Notes: generated by a model not told the origin, from the letters alone. Shown: positions 16,853 through 26,121, counted from the stretch's first letter. The stretch is 64,000 nt of DNA from Streptomyces sp. CNQ-509 (GCF_001011035.1 NZ_CP011492.1:7247447-7311446), one strand, 5' to 3'. Program-made: numbers and translations.

Positions 16853-17692
16853 TCACTTCAGACCGGTGTGCGCGAGGCCCTCCACGAACTGGCGCTGCGC
16901 GAAGACGAACACGGCCAGCACCGGCAGCGCGGTCAGCGACGCGGCGGCGAGCTGCACGTCCCACATCGGGCCGCCGTAGGCGTCGGTGAACTGCGTCAGC
17001 GCCTGCGGCAGCGTGAACTTCTCCGGCGTGGAGAGGTACACGATCGGCTCCAGGTACAGGTTCCAGCTGTGCAGGAACGTGAAGATCCCGACCGCCGCCA
17101 GCGCCGGCCGCGCCAGCGGCAGCGCGATGCGCCAGTAGAGGGCGAAGCGGCCCAGGCCGTCCATCCGCGCCGCCTCCTCCAGCTCGGCCGGCAGCGTGAT
17201 GAAGAACTGCCGCATGATGAACGTCGCCAGCACGCTCGGCGCGCCGAGGATCGGCACCAGGACCAGCGGCCAGTGGGTGTCCGTCAGCCCCCAGTCGTTG
17301 AACATCTGGAAGAGCGGCACGATGGTGACCTCGCTGGGGATCAGCAGGCCGGTGAGGACCACCAGGAACAGCGCGTTCTGGCCGCGGAAGCGGATGCGCG
17401 CGAACGCGTAGCCGGCCATCGACGACACCGCGAGCGTGCCGATCGTCACCACCACCGCGATGTACATGCTGTTCCAGTACTGCTGCGCGAACGGCTGGAG
17501 GTCGAAGACCCGCTCGTACGCGCCGAACCCGGGGTCGCCGGGGAGCAGCGACGGCGGGAACGCGAAGATCTCGCTCGCCGGCTTCAGCGAGGACGTCACC
17601 ATCCACCACGTCGGGAAGACGAACGGGACGAGGAGCACCAGCAGCACCCCGTAGAGCACGAGCCTGGCGCGCCGGGGCAGCTTATGACTCAT
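16853..17692 (-). CDS. Sugar ABC transporter permease, MalG-type
   Basis: A 279-residue inner-membrane permease. The N-terminal helix is followed by WWMVTSSLKPASEIFAFPPS, a classical MalG-family start. The EAA loop ELEEAARMDGLGRFALYWRI is followed by ALPLARP. The C-terminus QRQFVEGLAHTGLK is conserved in the family. It overlaps the upstream permease gene by 11 bp. It is part of the operon running from the LacI gene at 22.7 kb. Confidence 0.9.
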   Translation of the reverse strand: MSHKLPRRARLVLYGVLLVLLVPFVFPTWWMVTSSLKPASEIFAFPPSLLPGDPGFGAYERVFDLQPFAQQYWNSMYIAVVVTIGTLAVSSMAGYAFARIRFRGQNALFLVVLTGLLIPSEVTIVPLFQMFNDWGLTDTHWPLVLVPILGAPSVLATFIMRQFFITLPAELEEAARMDGLGRFALYWRIALPLARPALAAVGIFTFLHSWNLYLEPIVYLSTPEKFTLPQALTQFTDAYGGPMWDVQLAAASLTALPVLAVFVFAQRQFVEGLAHTGLK

Positions 17693-18635
17693 GGAAGACC
17701 CACTTCTTGCGCATCTGCCACTGCACGACGGTGAGCACGAGCACGATGAGGAAGAGCAGCACGGAGAGCGTCGCGCCGTAGCCGAAGTGGTGGAACTCGA
17801 ACGCCTGCTGGTAGAGGTAGTAGACGAGGACCGTGGTGGAGTTGCCGGGGCCGCCCTGGGTGAGCACGGCGATCTGGGCGAACACCTGGAGCGAGCCGAC
17901 CACCGTGATGATCGAGGTCAGCAGGATCGTCGGGCTGATCAGCGGCACCGTGATGCGGAGGAACTGCCGCCACCGCCCGGCGCCGTCCACCGTGGCGGCC
18001 TCGTACAGCTCCCGCGGCACGCCCTGCAGCGCGGCCAGGAACAGGACCATGTTCAGGCCCACGTTCTTGAAGACCTGCACGACGACCACCGAGATCATCG
18101 ACGAGGTCTCGCCGCGCAGCCAGTTGGGCCCCTCGACGCCGATCAGGTCGAGCCCGGCGTTGATGCCGCCGTTCTTCTGCAGCAGGAAGCCCCACACGAT
18201 CGTCCAGGCGACCAGCGAGACCACGACGGGCGAGAAGAACAGCGTGCGGAGGACGATGCTGCCGCGCAGCTTCTGGTTGAGCAGCACCGCGAGCGCCAGC
18301 GCGAGGCTCAGGTTCAGCACCACCAGGCCGACGGAGAAGAACGCGGTGGCGCGCAGCACGCCCGGCAGCTTGGGGTCGTCGGCCAGCGCCCGGTAGTTGT
18401 CCGCGCCGACCCCGTGGAAGCTGCCGGCCAGCACGTTCCACTCGTGGAAGCTGTACCAGAAGACCAGGACCAGCGGGATGAGGACGAACAGGACGCTGCC
18501 CAGCAACTGCGGGGCGATGAACAGGTAGCCGGCCAACTGGTCCCGGCGGCGGGCGGTCCAGAAGGGCCGCCGGGAGCCGTCCCCGCGCGGGCGCGGGTCC
18601 GCCGCCTTGGTCCGGGCGCGTTCCAGGGTCGCCAT
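17682..18635 (-). CDS. Sugar ABC transporter permease, MalF-type
   Basis: A 317-residue permease with a basic 30-residue cytoplasmic leader, then YLFIAPQLLGSVLFVLIPLV as first helix, five further helices and the EAA loop ELYEAATVDGAGRWRQFLRI followed by VPLISPT. It pairs with the product of 16853-17692. It starts 10 bp after the binding-protein gene. No ATPase is present in the operon. Confidence 0.9.
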   Translation of the reverse strand: MATLERARTKAADPRPRGDGSRRPFWTARRRDQLAGYLFIAPQLLGSVLFVLIPLVLVFWYSFHEWNVLAGSFHGVGADNYRALADDPKLPGVLRATAFFSVGLVVLNLSLALALAVLLNQKLRGSIVLRTLFFSPVVVSLVAWTIVWGFLLQKNGGINAGLDLIGVEGPNWLRGETSSMISVVVVQVFKNVGLNMVLFLAALQGVPRELYEAATVDGAGRWRQFLRITVPLISPTILLTSIITVVGSLQVFAQIAVLTQGGPGNSTTVLVYYLYQQAFEFHHFGYGATLSVLLFLIVLVLTVVQWQMRKKWVFHES

Positions 18636-18645
18636 GGCGGCGCCG

Positions 18646-19941
18646 TCACTTCTCCAGTTGCGGCTGGATCGCCGAGCAGACGTCCTGGAGCGTCTTCGCC
18701 ACGTCGGCGTCCGGCTTCCAGAGCGGGTCGAGCGCGGCGCGTACGGCGTCGAAGAGCTCGGCCTGGTTGGTGTGGGTGGGCTTGACCTTCCCGTTCTCGA
18801 TGCCGCCGATGACGACCTCTTCGAGCTGCGCGGGCTTGAGCTGCGGGTTGCTCGTGGCGAGGGTGTCCGCGTCCAGTTGGGAGGCGCGGGCCTGCGGGAA
18901 GTAGCGGCCGAGTGCGGCGGAGTTCTTCTCGTTCGTCATGAACGCCAGGAAGTCGACGGCCTCCTCCACGTTGTCGCCGTTGCCCAGGACTCCGAGACCG
19001 GCCTGCCCGATCACGTCGTACGAGCCGGCGGGGCCCTCCGGCAGCGGCACGAAGTCCCAGCCGAAGCTGTCGTCCAGCAGCGAGGCGCGGCTGATCTGGG
19101 TGACGGTCATCGCCGCCTCGCCGGCGAAGAAGTCCGCGGTGGTGCCCGGCGCGGGCATCGCCTCGTCGGCGAAGATCGCGTCGTGCAGGAAGGTCATCGC
19201 CTCGGTCATCTCCGGCTCGTCGAACGCGCAGGTTCTGCCGTCCTCGCTCCAGGGCTCGGCGCCCCAGCCGTCCCAGACGGTGGCGAGGTTGTCCCACATC
19301 TTGTAGTCGAAGTCGCGGATGACCATGCCGGCCTCGCCGGTCTCGGCCCGTACCGCGCCGCCGACCTTCGCCACCTCCTCCCAGGTCCACTTCCCCTGCT
19401 CGATCAGCTCGGCCGGGGCGGGCTGGCCGGCCTCCTTCAGCATGTCGGTGTTGACGAAGACGCCGAACGGGGAGGTGGAGAAGGGGTAGGCGTAGAGCTT
19501 GCCCTCGTGCTGCCACAGCTTCTTCGCCGCCGGCAGCACGTCCTCGTCGTCCTCGATCTCGGCGAGCGCGCCGGAGGCGACGAAGTCGGGCGCAGAGTTC
19601 TCGAAGATCCAGGCCAGGTCCGGGGCCTTGCCGCCGGCTATCTGGGTGGTCAGCGCGGTGGTGTAGCTCTCGACCGGCAGGGTGTCGAACTTGATCTCCT
19701 TCACGTCCGGGTTCTTCTTGCGGTAGTCCGCGGCGATCGAGTTCAGCAGCTTCAGATGCTCCTCGTTGCCGGTCCAGATGGTCATGCGCAGCGTGACCGG
19801 GCCGCCGTCGGAGCCGGAGCCGCCGTCGGAGCCGCCGCACGCGGTGAGTGCGAGCAGGCCGGCGGCGGCGAGGGCGACGGGCCTTCCGCGGACGAGTGTT
19901 CCCCGGCCGGGCCGGGTGCGATGCCGTGTTGACGAAGACAT
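18646..19941 (-). CDS. Sugar ABC transporter substrate-binding lipoprotein
   Basis: A 431-residue family 1 solute-binding lipoprotein. The signal peptide ends in the lipobox LTAC (Cys35), followed by a Gly/Ser/Asp linker. The mature domain shows AGGKAPDLAWIFENSAPDF, GKLYAYPFSTSPFGVFVN and the late conserved segment AVDFLAFMTNEKNSAALGRY. It lies between the FAD oxidoreductase and the permeases, all co-oriented with short gaps. The ligand is unknown; association with a beta-helix enzyme and a PF12831-type oxidoreductase suggests a plant or microbial polysaccharide fragment. Confidence 0.9.
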   Translation of the reverse strand: MSSSTRHRTRPGRGTLVRGRPVALAAAGLLALTACGGSDGGSGSDGGPVTLRMTIWTGNEEHLKLLNSIAADYRKKNPDVKEIKFDTLPVESYTTALTTQIAGGKAPDLAWIFENSAPDFVASGALAEIEDDEDVLPAAKKLWQHEGKLYAYPFSTSPFGVFVNTDMLKEAGQPAPAELIEQGKWTWEEVAKVGGAVRAETGEAGMVIRDFDYKMWDNLATVWDGWGAEPWSEDGRTCAFDEPEMTEAMTFLHDAIFADEAMPAPGTTADFFAGEAAMTVTQISRASLLDDSFGWDFVPLPEGPAGSYDVIGQAGLGVLGNGDNVEEAVDFLAFMTNEKNSAALGRYFPQARASQLDADTLATSNPQLKPAQLEEVVIGGIENGKVKPTHTNQAELFDAVRAALDPLWKPDADVAKTLQDVCSAIQPQLEK

Positions 19942-19983
19942 GCGGGTGCCTCCTGTGATGTCGGGTCGGTCGGTGACCGCCGG

Positions 19984-21582
19984 TCAGTAACCGCTGATGT
20001 CGGGCCAGCGCAGTTCGACGCCGTGGGCGGTCAGCGTGCGCTGGAAGTCCTGGAGAAGGCGGGGGGTGTTGCGTACGGCGCGGGGGGTGAGGCCGTGCGT
20101 GAGGCAGTGGGCCGCGAGCAGCCCGGCGGCCTCGCCGATGTTCCACTCGACGGGGTGCAGGCGGTAGCAGCCGTTGGTGATGTGGGTGGTGCCGATGTTC
20201 TTGCCGGCGGGGACCAGGTTCTCCGTGCGCTGCGGAAGCAGCGCGCCGAGCGGGATCTCGAACGGGCTGGACGGCACGTCGATGTAGGTGTCGCGGCCGG
20301 TGGAGGGGTGCAGGTCGATGCGGTACATGCCGATGCCGACCGAGTCCGGGTAGCTCACCGCACCCTTGCCGCCGCGCACGTCGAGCGACAGGTCCTGCTC
20401 CACGACGGTGTACTCGGCCCGGATGCGCCGCGATTCGCGGATGTACGGGGCCATCGCCAGCCCGTCCGCGCCGCCGCCGGTGACGTCGCCGCGCAGCCGC
20501 AGGCCGGGGAAGCCGGTGCCGCCGTCGGGCCGCGGGGCCTCGGTCTGCATCCAGTACAGCAGCGACAGCGACAGCCCGCGGGCTTCCTCCAGCCGCGCCG
20601 CCGCGTCCGGCACGTCGATCACCGGGGCCTCGAAGTAGTCGACCATCGGCCAGTTGACGAGCGTGACGTCGCTGGCGTACGTCCCGGGCGCGAACTGGTC
20701 GCGGGCGGCGATCCGCCGGAACGTCCACAGGTTCGTGTCCCCGCCGCTGCGCCGCTGGTCGGCGACGACGGCGAGCGGGTCGTCGCCCGGGTTCGGGGTG
20801 AACTCGCGCTCCACCAGCTCCAGCGTCCGCGGGTGCGGGGCCCGCCAGGAGAGCAGCGGAGCGCCCCAGAACTCCGGCTCGTAGTCGCGCCAGAAGCCGT
20901 ACGAGGCGGGCCGGTCGATGGTGTGGTCGCCGTCGACGTGGTCGACCGCGAAGCAGTACGACACCGCCTGCATGTTGAGCGGCTGTGCCTCGTCCGGGCC
21001 GCTGGGCTCGCCGGTCTCGGCGCCGGACTCGAAGCCGGTGACGTACTCGGTGCCGGTCAGCGGCAGCAGTTCGCCGGTCTCGGTGGCGTCCAGCACGTAC
21101 GGCGCGGTGAGCACCAGCGGCTCGCCGCCGCCGGGGCGCTCCACCGTCACCGAGACGACCCGGTCGCCGTCCGTCTCCGCGGCCACCGGGCGGTAGGGCT
21201 GCAGCACGGTCAGCCGGCCCGCGCCGCGGTACGGGGCCAGCAGCTCGTCGATCACCGCGACGGCCACCCGCGGCTCGTGGCAGAGCCGGCTGACGTGCCC
21301 GGCACCCGGGTTGAGGTCCGGCTTGGCGCGGGCGGCGGCCGTGAGCGGGTAGTGGCGGCGGTAGTAGTCGCGGATGCCGTCGCGCAGCGCCCGGTACGAG
21401 GCGGTGGCGCCGAACTGCTCGATCCAGGTGTGCTCGTCGGGGGGCACGGCCTGGCTGGTGAGCTGGCCGCCCAGCCACTCGTACTCCTCGGTGAGGATCA
21501 CCGAGCGGCCGGCGCGCAGCGCGCCGAGCGCTGCGGCGACGCCTCCGGTGCCGCCGCCGACGACGAGGACGTCCGCGTGCAT
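19984..21582 (-). CDS. FAD-dependent oxidoreductase (PF12831 type)
   Basis: A 532-residue flavoprotein. The N-terminal dinucleotide-binding motif is VLVVGGGTGGVAAALGALRAG, with a central VLDATETGELLPLTG and a C-terminal FAD-closing segment LVPAGKNIGTTHITNG and HPVEWNIGEAAGLLAAH. These match the FAD_oxidored family often found in polysaccharide-use loci. Its reaction is unclear. It probably oxidises a sugar or sugar-derived alcohol in the cytoplasm. No signal peptide. It lies between the regulator gene and the binding-protein gene. Confidence 0.85.
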   Translation of the reverse strand: MHADVLVVGGGTGGVAAALGALRAGRSVILTEEYEWLGGQLTSQAVPPDEHTWIEQFGATASYRALRDGIRDYYRRHYPLTAAARAKPDLNPGAGHVSRLCHEPRVAVAVIDELLAPYRGAGRLTVLQPYRPVAAETDGDRVVSVTVERPGGGEPLVLTAPYVLDATETGELLPLTGTEYVTGFESGAETGEPSGPDEAQPLNMQAVSYCFAVDHVDGDHTIDRPASYGFWRDYEPEFWGAPLLSWRAPHPRTLELVEREFTPNPGDDPLAVVADQRRSGGDTNLWTFRRIAARDQFAPGTYASDVTLVNWPMVDYFEAPVIDVPDAAARLEEARGLSLSLLYWMQTEAPRPDGGTGFPGLRLRGDVTGGGADGLAMAPYIRESRRIRAEYTVVEQDLSLDVRGGKGAVSYPDSVGIGMYRIDLHPSTGRDTYIDVPSSPFEIPLGALLPQRTENLVPAGKNIGTTHITNGCYRLHPVEWNIGEAAGLLAAHCLTHGLTPRAVRNTPRLLQDFQRTLTAHGVELRWPDISGY

Positions 21583-21615
21583 GGGCTACTCCTTGGGGTG
21601 CTGAGTGGGAGGTGG

Positions 21616-21657
21616 GGGCAGGTGGGTCGCGGGCAGGTGGTCGCGGGCAGGGGTGTC
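21616..21657. repeat. Three tandem copies of a 14-15 bp unit
   Basis: GGGCAGGTGG(G)TCGC is repeated at 21616, 21631 and, degenerately, 21645. It fills most of the gap between the LacI gene and the FAD oxidoreductase and reaches into the end of the LacI gene. It may affect mRNA structure or be slippage-derived. Confidence 0.5.
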
Positions 21658-22678
21658 AGCGGGCGGGGGCGGCGAGCGTGACGCCCTCGACGAGGCGGCA
21701 GTCCAGCAGCCGGCGGGTGTGCTCCGCCCGGCCGTGCAGCATGCCGGTGAGCAGGTCGACGGCCTGCCGGCCCATCTCGGTGCGGCGCAGCCGGAAGCCG
21801 GTGAAGTCCACCGGCGGGTCCACCGGCGCGGTGGGGTCGCCGAGCGCCAGCATCGACAGATCCCGCGGTACGTCCAGGCCGCGGGCCGCCGCCGCCTCGT
21901 ACAGCTTGACCGCGTCGTGCAGGAACTCCACGAACACCGCGGTCACCCCCGCGTCGAGCAACTGCTCCAACTGCTCCGCGGCCGGCTCCCCGCGCGCCCC
22001 CAGGTGCGGCGCGCCGGATCCTGCCACCTGCCGGAAGCCGGTGAGCCGGTCGTCGGACGACTCCGCGCCCGCGCCCGGCCCGGCGAACGCCAGCCGCCGG
22101 TGCCCCAGGGCCCGCACCCGCTCCACGAGCCGGGCGGTGGCGGAGACGTAGTCGGCGCCGATGTACGGCACGGGCCCGCCGTCCGCGTCGTCGCGGCGGC
22201 CCACGCAGACGAAGGGGTAGCGCTCGGCGACCAGCCGGCTCAGCTCCTCGTGCGGGATCTCGCGGCCGAGGAGCACGCAGCCGTCCGCGACCCGCAGCCG
22301 GTTGTTCTCGTGGAAGATGCGCCGCCGCCCGGCGGTCACCGGGGCGGAGGTGAAGAGCAGCAGGTCGCAGCCGCTGCGCTCGGCGCTCTCCTCGATGCCG
22401 CGCAGGAACGGGTGGTAGAAGTCGGCGCTGGTGCTGGGGAAGACGGGCTCGTAGGTGAAGACCCCGAGTATCTGGTTGAGCTGCTTGGTCAGCCGGCGGG
22501 CCATGGGGTCGGCGGCGTAGCCGGTCTCGCGGATCACGCGCAGCACCCGCTCGCGGGTCTCGGGGGCGATCCGGGCGGCGTCGGGGCGGTCGTTGAGCAC
22601 GAGCGAGACCGTGGTCTGACTGACGCCGGCGAGCCGGGCGATGTCGCGCTGGGTGAGCCTGCCGGGGGCTTCTGGCAT
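21656..22678 (-). CDS. LacI-family repressor of the downstream sugar operon
   Basis: A 340-residue LacI/GalR regulator. The HTH (about 8-27) is TQRDIARLAGVSQTTVSLVL with the hinge ADPMARRLTKQ after it. The periplasmic-binding-protein-like effector domain (about 65-335) follows. The ATG at 22678 is preferred since GAAGG precedes it; a GTG at 22696 would add six residues without a ribosome site. It is the first gene of the operon down to 14.0 kb. Two near-identical LacI-type sites lie upstream, so autorepression of the whole operon is likely. The effector is presumably the imported sugar. Confidence 0.88.
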   Translation of the reverse strand: MPEAPGRLTQRDIARLAGVSQTTVSLVLNDRPDAARIAPETRERVLRVIRETGYAADPMARRLTKQLNQILGVFTYEPVFPSTSADFYHPFLRGIEESAERSGCDLLLFTSAPVTAGRRRIFHENNRLRVADGCVLLGREIPHEELSRLVAERYPFVCVGRRDDADGGPVPYIGADYVSATARLVERVRALGHRRLAFAGPGAGAESSDDRLTGFRQVAGSGAPHLGARGEPAAEQLEQLLDAGVTAVFVEFLHDAVKLYEAAAARGLDVPRDLSMLALGDPTAPVDPPVDFTGFRLRRTEMGRQAVDLLTGMLHGRAEHTRRLLDCRLVEGVTLAAPAR

Positions 22679-22704
22679 GGGAGTCGGGGCCTTCACAGTG
22701 GGTA

Positions 22705-22720
22705 GCTAATGCGTATTGCC
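22705..22720. promoter_or_regulatory. LacI-type operator A upstream of the sugar operon
   Basis: GCTAATGCGTATTGCC is an imperfect palindrome around a central CG. It lies 27 bp before the LacI start codon and matches site B in inverted orientation. Confidence 0.6.
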
Positions 22721-22782
22721 TGACTGCTGTGCGAGGAACCTAGAGCTGCCCGCGGAGGGCCGTCAAGGGGTGTTGCAGCAGT

Positions 22783-22798
22783 GGTAATGCGAATTAGC
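22783..22798. promoter_or_regulatory. LacI-type operator B upstream of the sugar operon
   Basis: On the minus strand this reads GCTAATTCGCATTACC, agreeing with site A at 13 of 16 positions, including the central CG. The centres are 78 bp apart, compatible with looping by a tetramer. The remainder of 22679-23005 holds only the hairpin at 22962-22981. Confidence 0.55.
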
Positions 22799-22961
22799 AG
22801 ATTACCGAGGGGATGGGCGCCCCGATTGCACCAAGTTCGTGGCATACGCGGAGGAATGAGCACCGCGCGGCCGTGGCGGCGGCCAACCGGACGCGGACCG
22901 GCCCGCCTTCGCCGTCGCTGCGGCCCGCCGGTCCCGGACCGGGGAAGGGCGGCCACGGGCC

Positions 22962-22981
22962 CTCGCGGCAGCGGCCGCGAG
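22962..22981 (-). terminator. Hairpin after propeller gene
   Basis: CTCGCGGC and GCCGCGAG form a perfect 8-bp stem with a 4-nt loop, just downstream of the stop codon at 23006 of the minus-strand gene. Confidence 0.45.
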
Positions 22982-23005
22982 CGGCACCGGGCCCCGGCCG
23001 CGCCC

Positions 23006-24250
23006 TCACGCGCCGGGCACGGGCCCCCGGTGGGTCAGCGACACGGCCGCCCCGCGCGCCGCGGACCCCGGCGGCGCGATCTCCTCCGGCTCGCGCCAGC
23101 TCCCGTCCCGCAGCGTCCACGTGGCGTGCACCGCGCCGTCCGCGCCCGCGAAGACCGCGTCCAGCCGCTGCGCCGCCGCCCGCTGCCCGAGGCCGATCGC
23201 GGTCGCCGGCGCGCACATGCCCGGCGGGGCGGCGGTCACAGGACCGCGCCAGCCCTCCTCGCCGCCCGCCGACAGCGCCAGCACCGAGCCGTCGACGCCG
23301 GCGACCATCGCGGTCAGCCGCTCCGCGGACTTCCCGTACGCGAGCGAGACCGGTGAGCCGGGCGCGCAGTTGCCCGCGGGCGCGACGACCTCGGGACCGG
23401 TCCACGGGCCGCCGCCGTCGGCCAGCATGACCTGCACCGAGCCGTCCGCGCCGGTGAACAGCGCGGTCAGCCGGCCGGCGTCGGCCTGGGACGCGAGCGT
23501 CACCCCCGTGCCCGGCGCGCAGGTGCCGGGCGGGGCCAGGACGGCGGGCCCGTGCCACGGGTGGTCGACGTCCGCCCACAGCACCTGTACGGACCCGTCG
23601 GCACCCGCGAACACCGCCTCCAGCCGCTCGGCGGGACCGCTCCGGCCCAGCCCGACCGGGGTACCGGGCGCGCAAGTGCCGGGCGGGGTGAGGGGCGCGG
23701 GCCCGCGCCACGGCTCACCGCCCGCGGCCCACAGCGTCAGTACCGCGCCGTCGGCCCCGGTGCACAGGGCGTCCAACTGGTCCCGCGTCCGCTGGTGCCC
23801 GAGCGTGACGGCGGCGCCGGGCGGGCAGGTCCCCGGCGGGGCGACCGCCGCCGGGGCGTGCCAACCCCGGCCCCGTACGGACGACATGACTTGAATCGAC
23901 CCGTCCCTGCCCGCGTACGCCGCGTCCAGCCGGCCGGCGGACGCGCGGTGGGCCAGCCTGACGGGGGCGCCGGGACGGCAACTCCCCGCGGGTGCGACGA
24001 CAGTGGGCCCGCGCCAGGGTCCGCCGTCCGCCGCCGACAGTGAACACACCGTTCCGTCCGGTCCGGTGAAGAGCGCACCCGCCTGGGAAGGGGCGTCCGA
24101 TTGCGGCATCGTGGCCTCCGGGTCAGAGGCCGCCGGCCCCGTTTCGAGCGCGACGACCTGGGGGGACCTCACCACGTGTTCGACGGCGATCACGCCGTGC
24201 GGCGGCGGGTCCCGGAATGCGGAACCGCCGTCGTGTCGGAAGTGCGTCAC
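23006..24250 (-). CDS. Seven-repeat beta-propeller protein, PLL-lectin-like
   Basis: A 414-residue protein. After about 55 N-terminal residues, seven consecutive repeats of about 50 residues fill the rest. Each has the pattern RL-A-FAGADGSV-V-W, then PW-GP--VAPPGTCAPG-PV-L. The Trp of PW and the GTC cysteine recur in nearly all repeats (the Cys is lost in repeat 7). The Asp-Gly turn and single-blade periodicity resemble the seven-bladed PLL/fucose-lectin type propellers; sugar binding is inferred only. No signal peptide is visible, which is odd for a Cys-rich lectin. GTG 24250 is chosen as start because GAAGGGG lies 5 nt upstream; a GTG at 24271 is in frame. Confidence 0.65.
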   Translation of the reverse strand: MTHFRHDGGSAFRDPPPHGVIAVEHVVRSPQVVALETGPAASDPEATMPQSDAPSQAGALFTGPDGTVCSLSAADGGPWRGPTVVAPAGSCRPGAPVRLAHRASAGRLDAAYAGRDGSIQVMSSVRGRGWHAPAAVAPPGTCPPGAAVTLGHQRTRDQLDALCTGADGAVLTLWAAGGEPWRGPAPLTPPGTCAPGTPVGLGRSGPAERLEAVFAGADGSVQVLWADVDHPWHGPAVLAPPGTCAPGTGVTLASQADAGRLTALFTGADGSVQVMLADGGGPWTGPEVVAPAGNCAPGSPVSLAYGKSAERLTAMVAGVDGSVLALSAGGEEGWRGPVTAAPPGMCAPATAIGLGQRAAAQRLDAVFAGADGAVHATWTLRDGSWREPEEIAPPGSAARGAAVSLTHRGPVPGA

Positions 24251-24468
24251 GTCATCCCCTTCAGATGGCACGGTGCTGTCCCCGTGCGGTGCCCCTCGTT
24301 GGTAACACCCTGCCCCCCGGCAGTCGATCGTCGTTTGAGGCTATGCCGCGCCCCGGCCGTGCGGCGGCTGTCAAGACCGCGGAGACGCCTGAAGGGGTGA
24401 TCACGTGGGGGGAATTCCAGCCATGATGCGGCCGGATTCGGCCCCGGGCGCGGGGGAAGAAGGGGCCT

Positions 24469-26121
24469 ATGACGCGATCGTGGTGGGGCTGGGGCACCGT
24501 CGAGGACGCCGTGCGGGGCACCGAACTCGCCGCACTGCTCGACCGGGTGCGGCTGCTGTCGAGCGCCGAGCCCGTCGACCACGCGCCCCCGCCCGTCGCC
24601 GCCCTCGGCCTGCCCCCGCCCCGGGTCGAGCCGCCCGCCGCGCTGGCCGGCCTCTGCTCCGCCGACCCCGGGGACCGCGCCGCGCATACCCACGGCAAGG
24701 CGTTCCGCGACGTCGTACGCAACCTCCACGGCGACCTGCGCCACCCGCCGGACCTCGTCGCCCGCCCGCGCCACGAGCGCGACGTCGCCGACCTGCTCGA
24801 CTGGTGCACCGGCGCGGGCGTCGCCGCGATCCCCTACGGCGGCGGCAGTTCCGTGGTCGGCGGCATCGAGCCGCGCTTCACGGACGGGCGCCCGGCCGTC
24901 ACCCTCGACCTGGGGCGGCTGGACGCCGTGCTGGAGGTGGACGCGACGAGCCGCGCCGCCCGCATCCAGGCGGGCGTGTACGGGCCGCGGCTCGCGGCCC
25001 AACTGCGCCCGCACGGGCTGGCGCTGCGGCACTTCCCGCAGTCCTTCGAGTTCTCCACCCTCGGCGGCTGGCTGGCCACCCGCGCCGGCGGCCACTACGC
25101 CACCCTCCACACCCACATCGACGATCTCGTGGAGTCCCTGCGGGTGGTCGCGCCGGTTGGCACCGGTGAGTCCCGCCGGCTGCCGGGCTCCGGCGCGGGC
25201 CCGTCGCCCGACCGGCTCTTCCTCGGCAGCGAGGGCGCGCTCGGGGTGATCACGGAGGCGTGGCTGCGGCTCCAGGCGCGGCCGCGGTGGCGCGCGCGGG
25301 CGTCGGTGCGCTTCGATGACTTCGCCGCGGCGGTGGCGGCGACCCGGGCGGTCGCGCAGAGCGGCCTGCACCCGGCGAACTGCCGGCTGCTCGACCCGGC
25401 CGAGGCACTGGTCAACGCGGGGGTCGGCAGCGGCGGTGGCGTACTGGTGCTGGGCTTCGAGTCCGCGGACCACCCGGTGGCCGGCCGGCTCGCGCGGGCG
25501 CTGGAGCTGTGCCGCGACCACGGCGGCGTACCGGACGAGCCGGGGGAGTCGGGCGTACGGGACGAGTCCGGCGGTGCTGTGCAGCGGGGCGGGCGGCCCG
25601 GCGCCGGGGAGCCGGGCGAGCCGGGTACCGGCGGCGGCGCGGGCGCGGCCTGGCGGTCGGCGTTCCTGCGGATGCCGTACCAGCGCGACGCCCTCGCCCG
25701 GCACGGCATGATCGCCGAGACCTTCGAAACCGCCTGCACCTGGGACGCCTTCGGCGCGCTCCACCACGCCGTCACCGACGCGGCGCACCGCGCCGTGCGC
25801 GCGGTCACCGGCGGCGCGGGCGTGGTCACCTGCCGCTTCACGCACGTCTATCCGGACGGCCCGGCGCCGTACTTCGGCGTCATCGCGCCGGGCCGCTGGG
25901 GCAGCACCGTGGCGCAGTGGGACGACATCAAGGCCGCGGTCTCGGAGGCGATCGCGGCGCACGGCGGCACCATCACGCACCACCACGCCGTCGGCCGCGA
26001 CCACCGGCCGTGGTACGACCGGCAGCGCCCGGACCCCTTCGCCGCGGCGCTCGCCGCCGCCAAGTCGGCGCTCGACCCGGCCGGCATCCTCAACCCCGGG
26101 GTGCTCGTCCCCGAGCGCTGA
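24469..26121 (+). CDS. FAD-linked oxidase, alkyldihydroxyacetonephosphate-synthase-like
   Basis: A 550-residue VAO/PCMH-type flavoprotein. The FAD_binding_4 domain (about 95-270) shows RHERDVADLLDWC, AAIPYGGGSSVVGG, FEFSTLGGWLATRAGG and LFLGSEGALGVITE. The FAD-oxidase C domain follows, ending SALDPAGILNPGVL. The HTHGKAFRDVVRNLHGD segment and FTHVYPDGPAPYF match actinobacterial AGPS-like proteins. A Gly/Glu/Pro-rich stretch (about 355-395) interrupts the C-terminal domain. ATG at 24469 with GAAGAAGGGG upstream. An ether-lipid role is only inferred; a general glycolate/lactate-type oxidase is possible. Confidence 0.8.
   Translation: MTRSWWGWGTVEDAVRGTELAALLDRVRLLSSAEPVDHAPPPVAALGLPPPRVEPPAALAGLCSADPGDRAAHTHGKAFRDVVRNLHGDLRHPPDLVARPRHERDVADLLDWCTGAGVAAIPYGGGSSVVGGIEPRFTDGRPAVTLDLGRLDAVLEVDATSRAARIQAGVYGPRLAAQLRPHGLALRHFPQSFEFSTLGGWLATRAGGHYATLHTHIDDLVESLRVVAPVGTGESRRLPGSGAGPSPDRLFLGSEGALGVITEAWLRLQARPRWRARASVRFDDFAAAVAATRAVAQSGLHPANCRLLDPAEALVNAGVGSGGGVLVLGFESADHPVAGRLARALELCRDHGGVPDEPGESGVRDESGGAVQRGGRPGAGEPGEPGTGGGAGAAWRSAFLRMPYQRDALARHGMIAETFETACTWDAFGALHHAVTDAAHRAVRAVTGGAGVVTCRFTHVYPDGPAPYFGVIAPGRWGSTVAQWDDIKAAVSEAIAAHGGTITHHHAVGRDHRPWYDRQRPDPFAAALAAAKSALDPAGILNPGVLVPER

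Noticed and set aside
22857..23356. Possible plus-strand gene starting MSTARPWRR with a GGAGG just upstream
   Set aside because: Ribosome site only one base from the ATG, product is Arg/Pro low complexity, and it runs antisense into the propeller gene.
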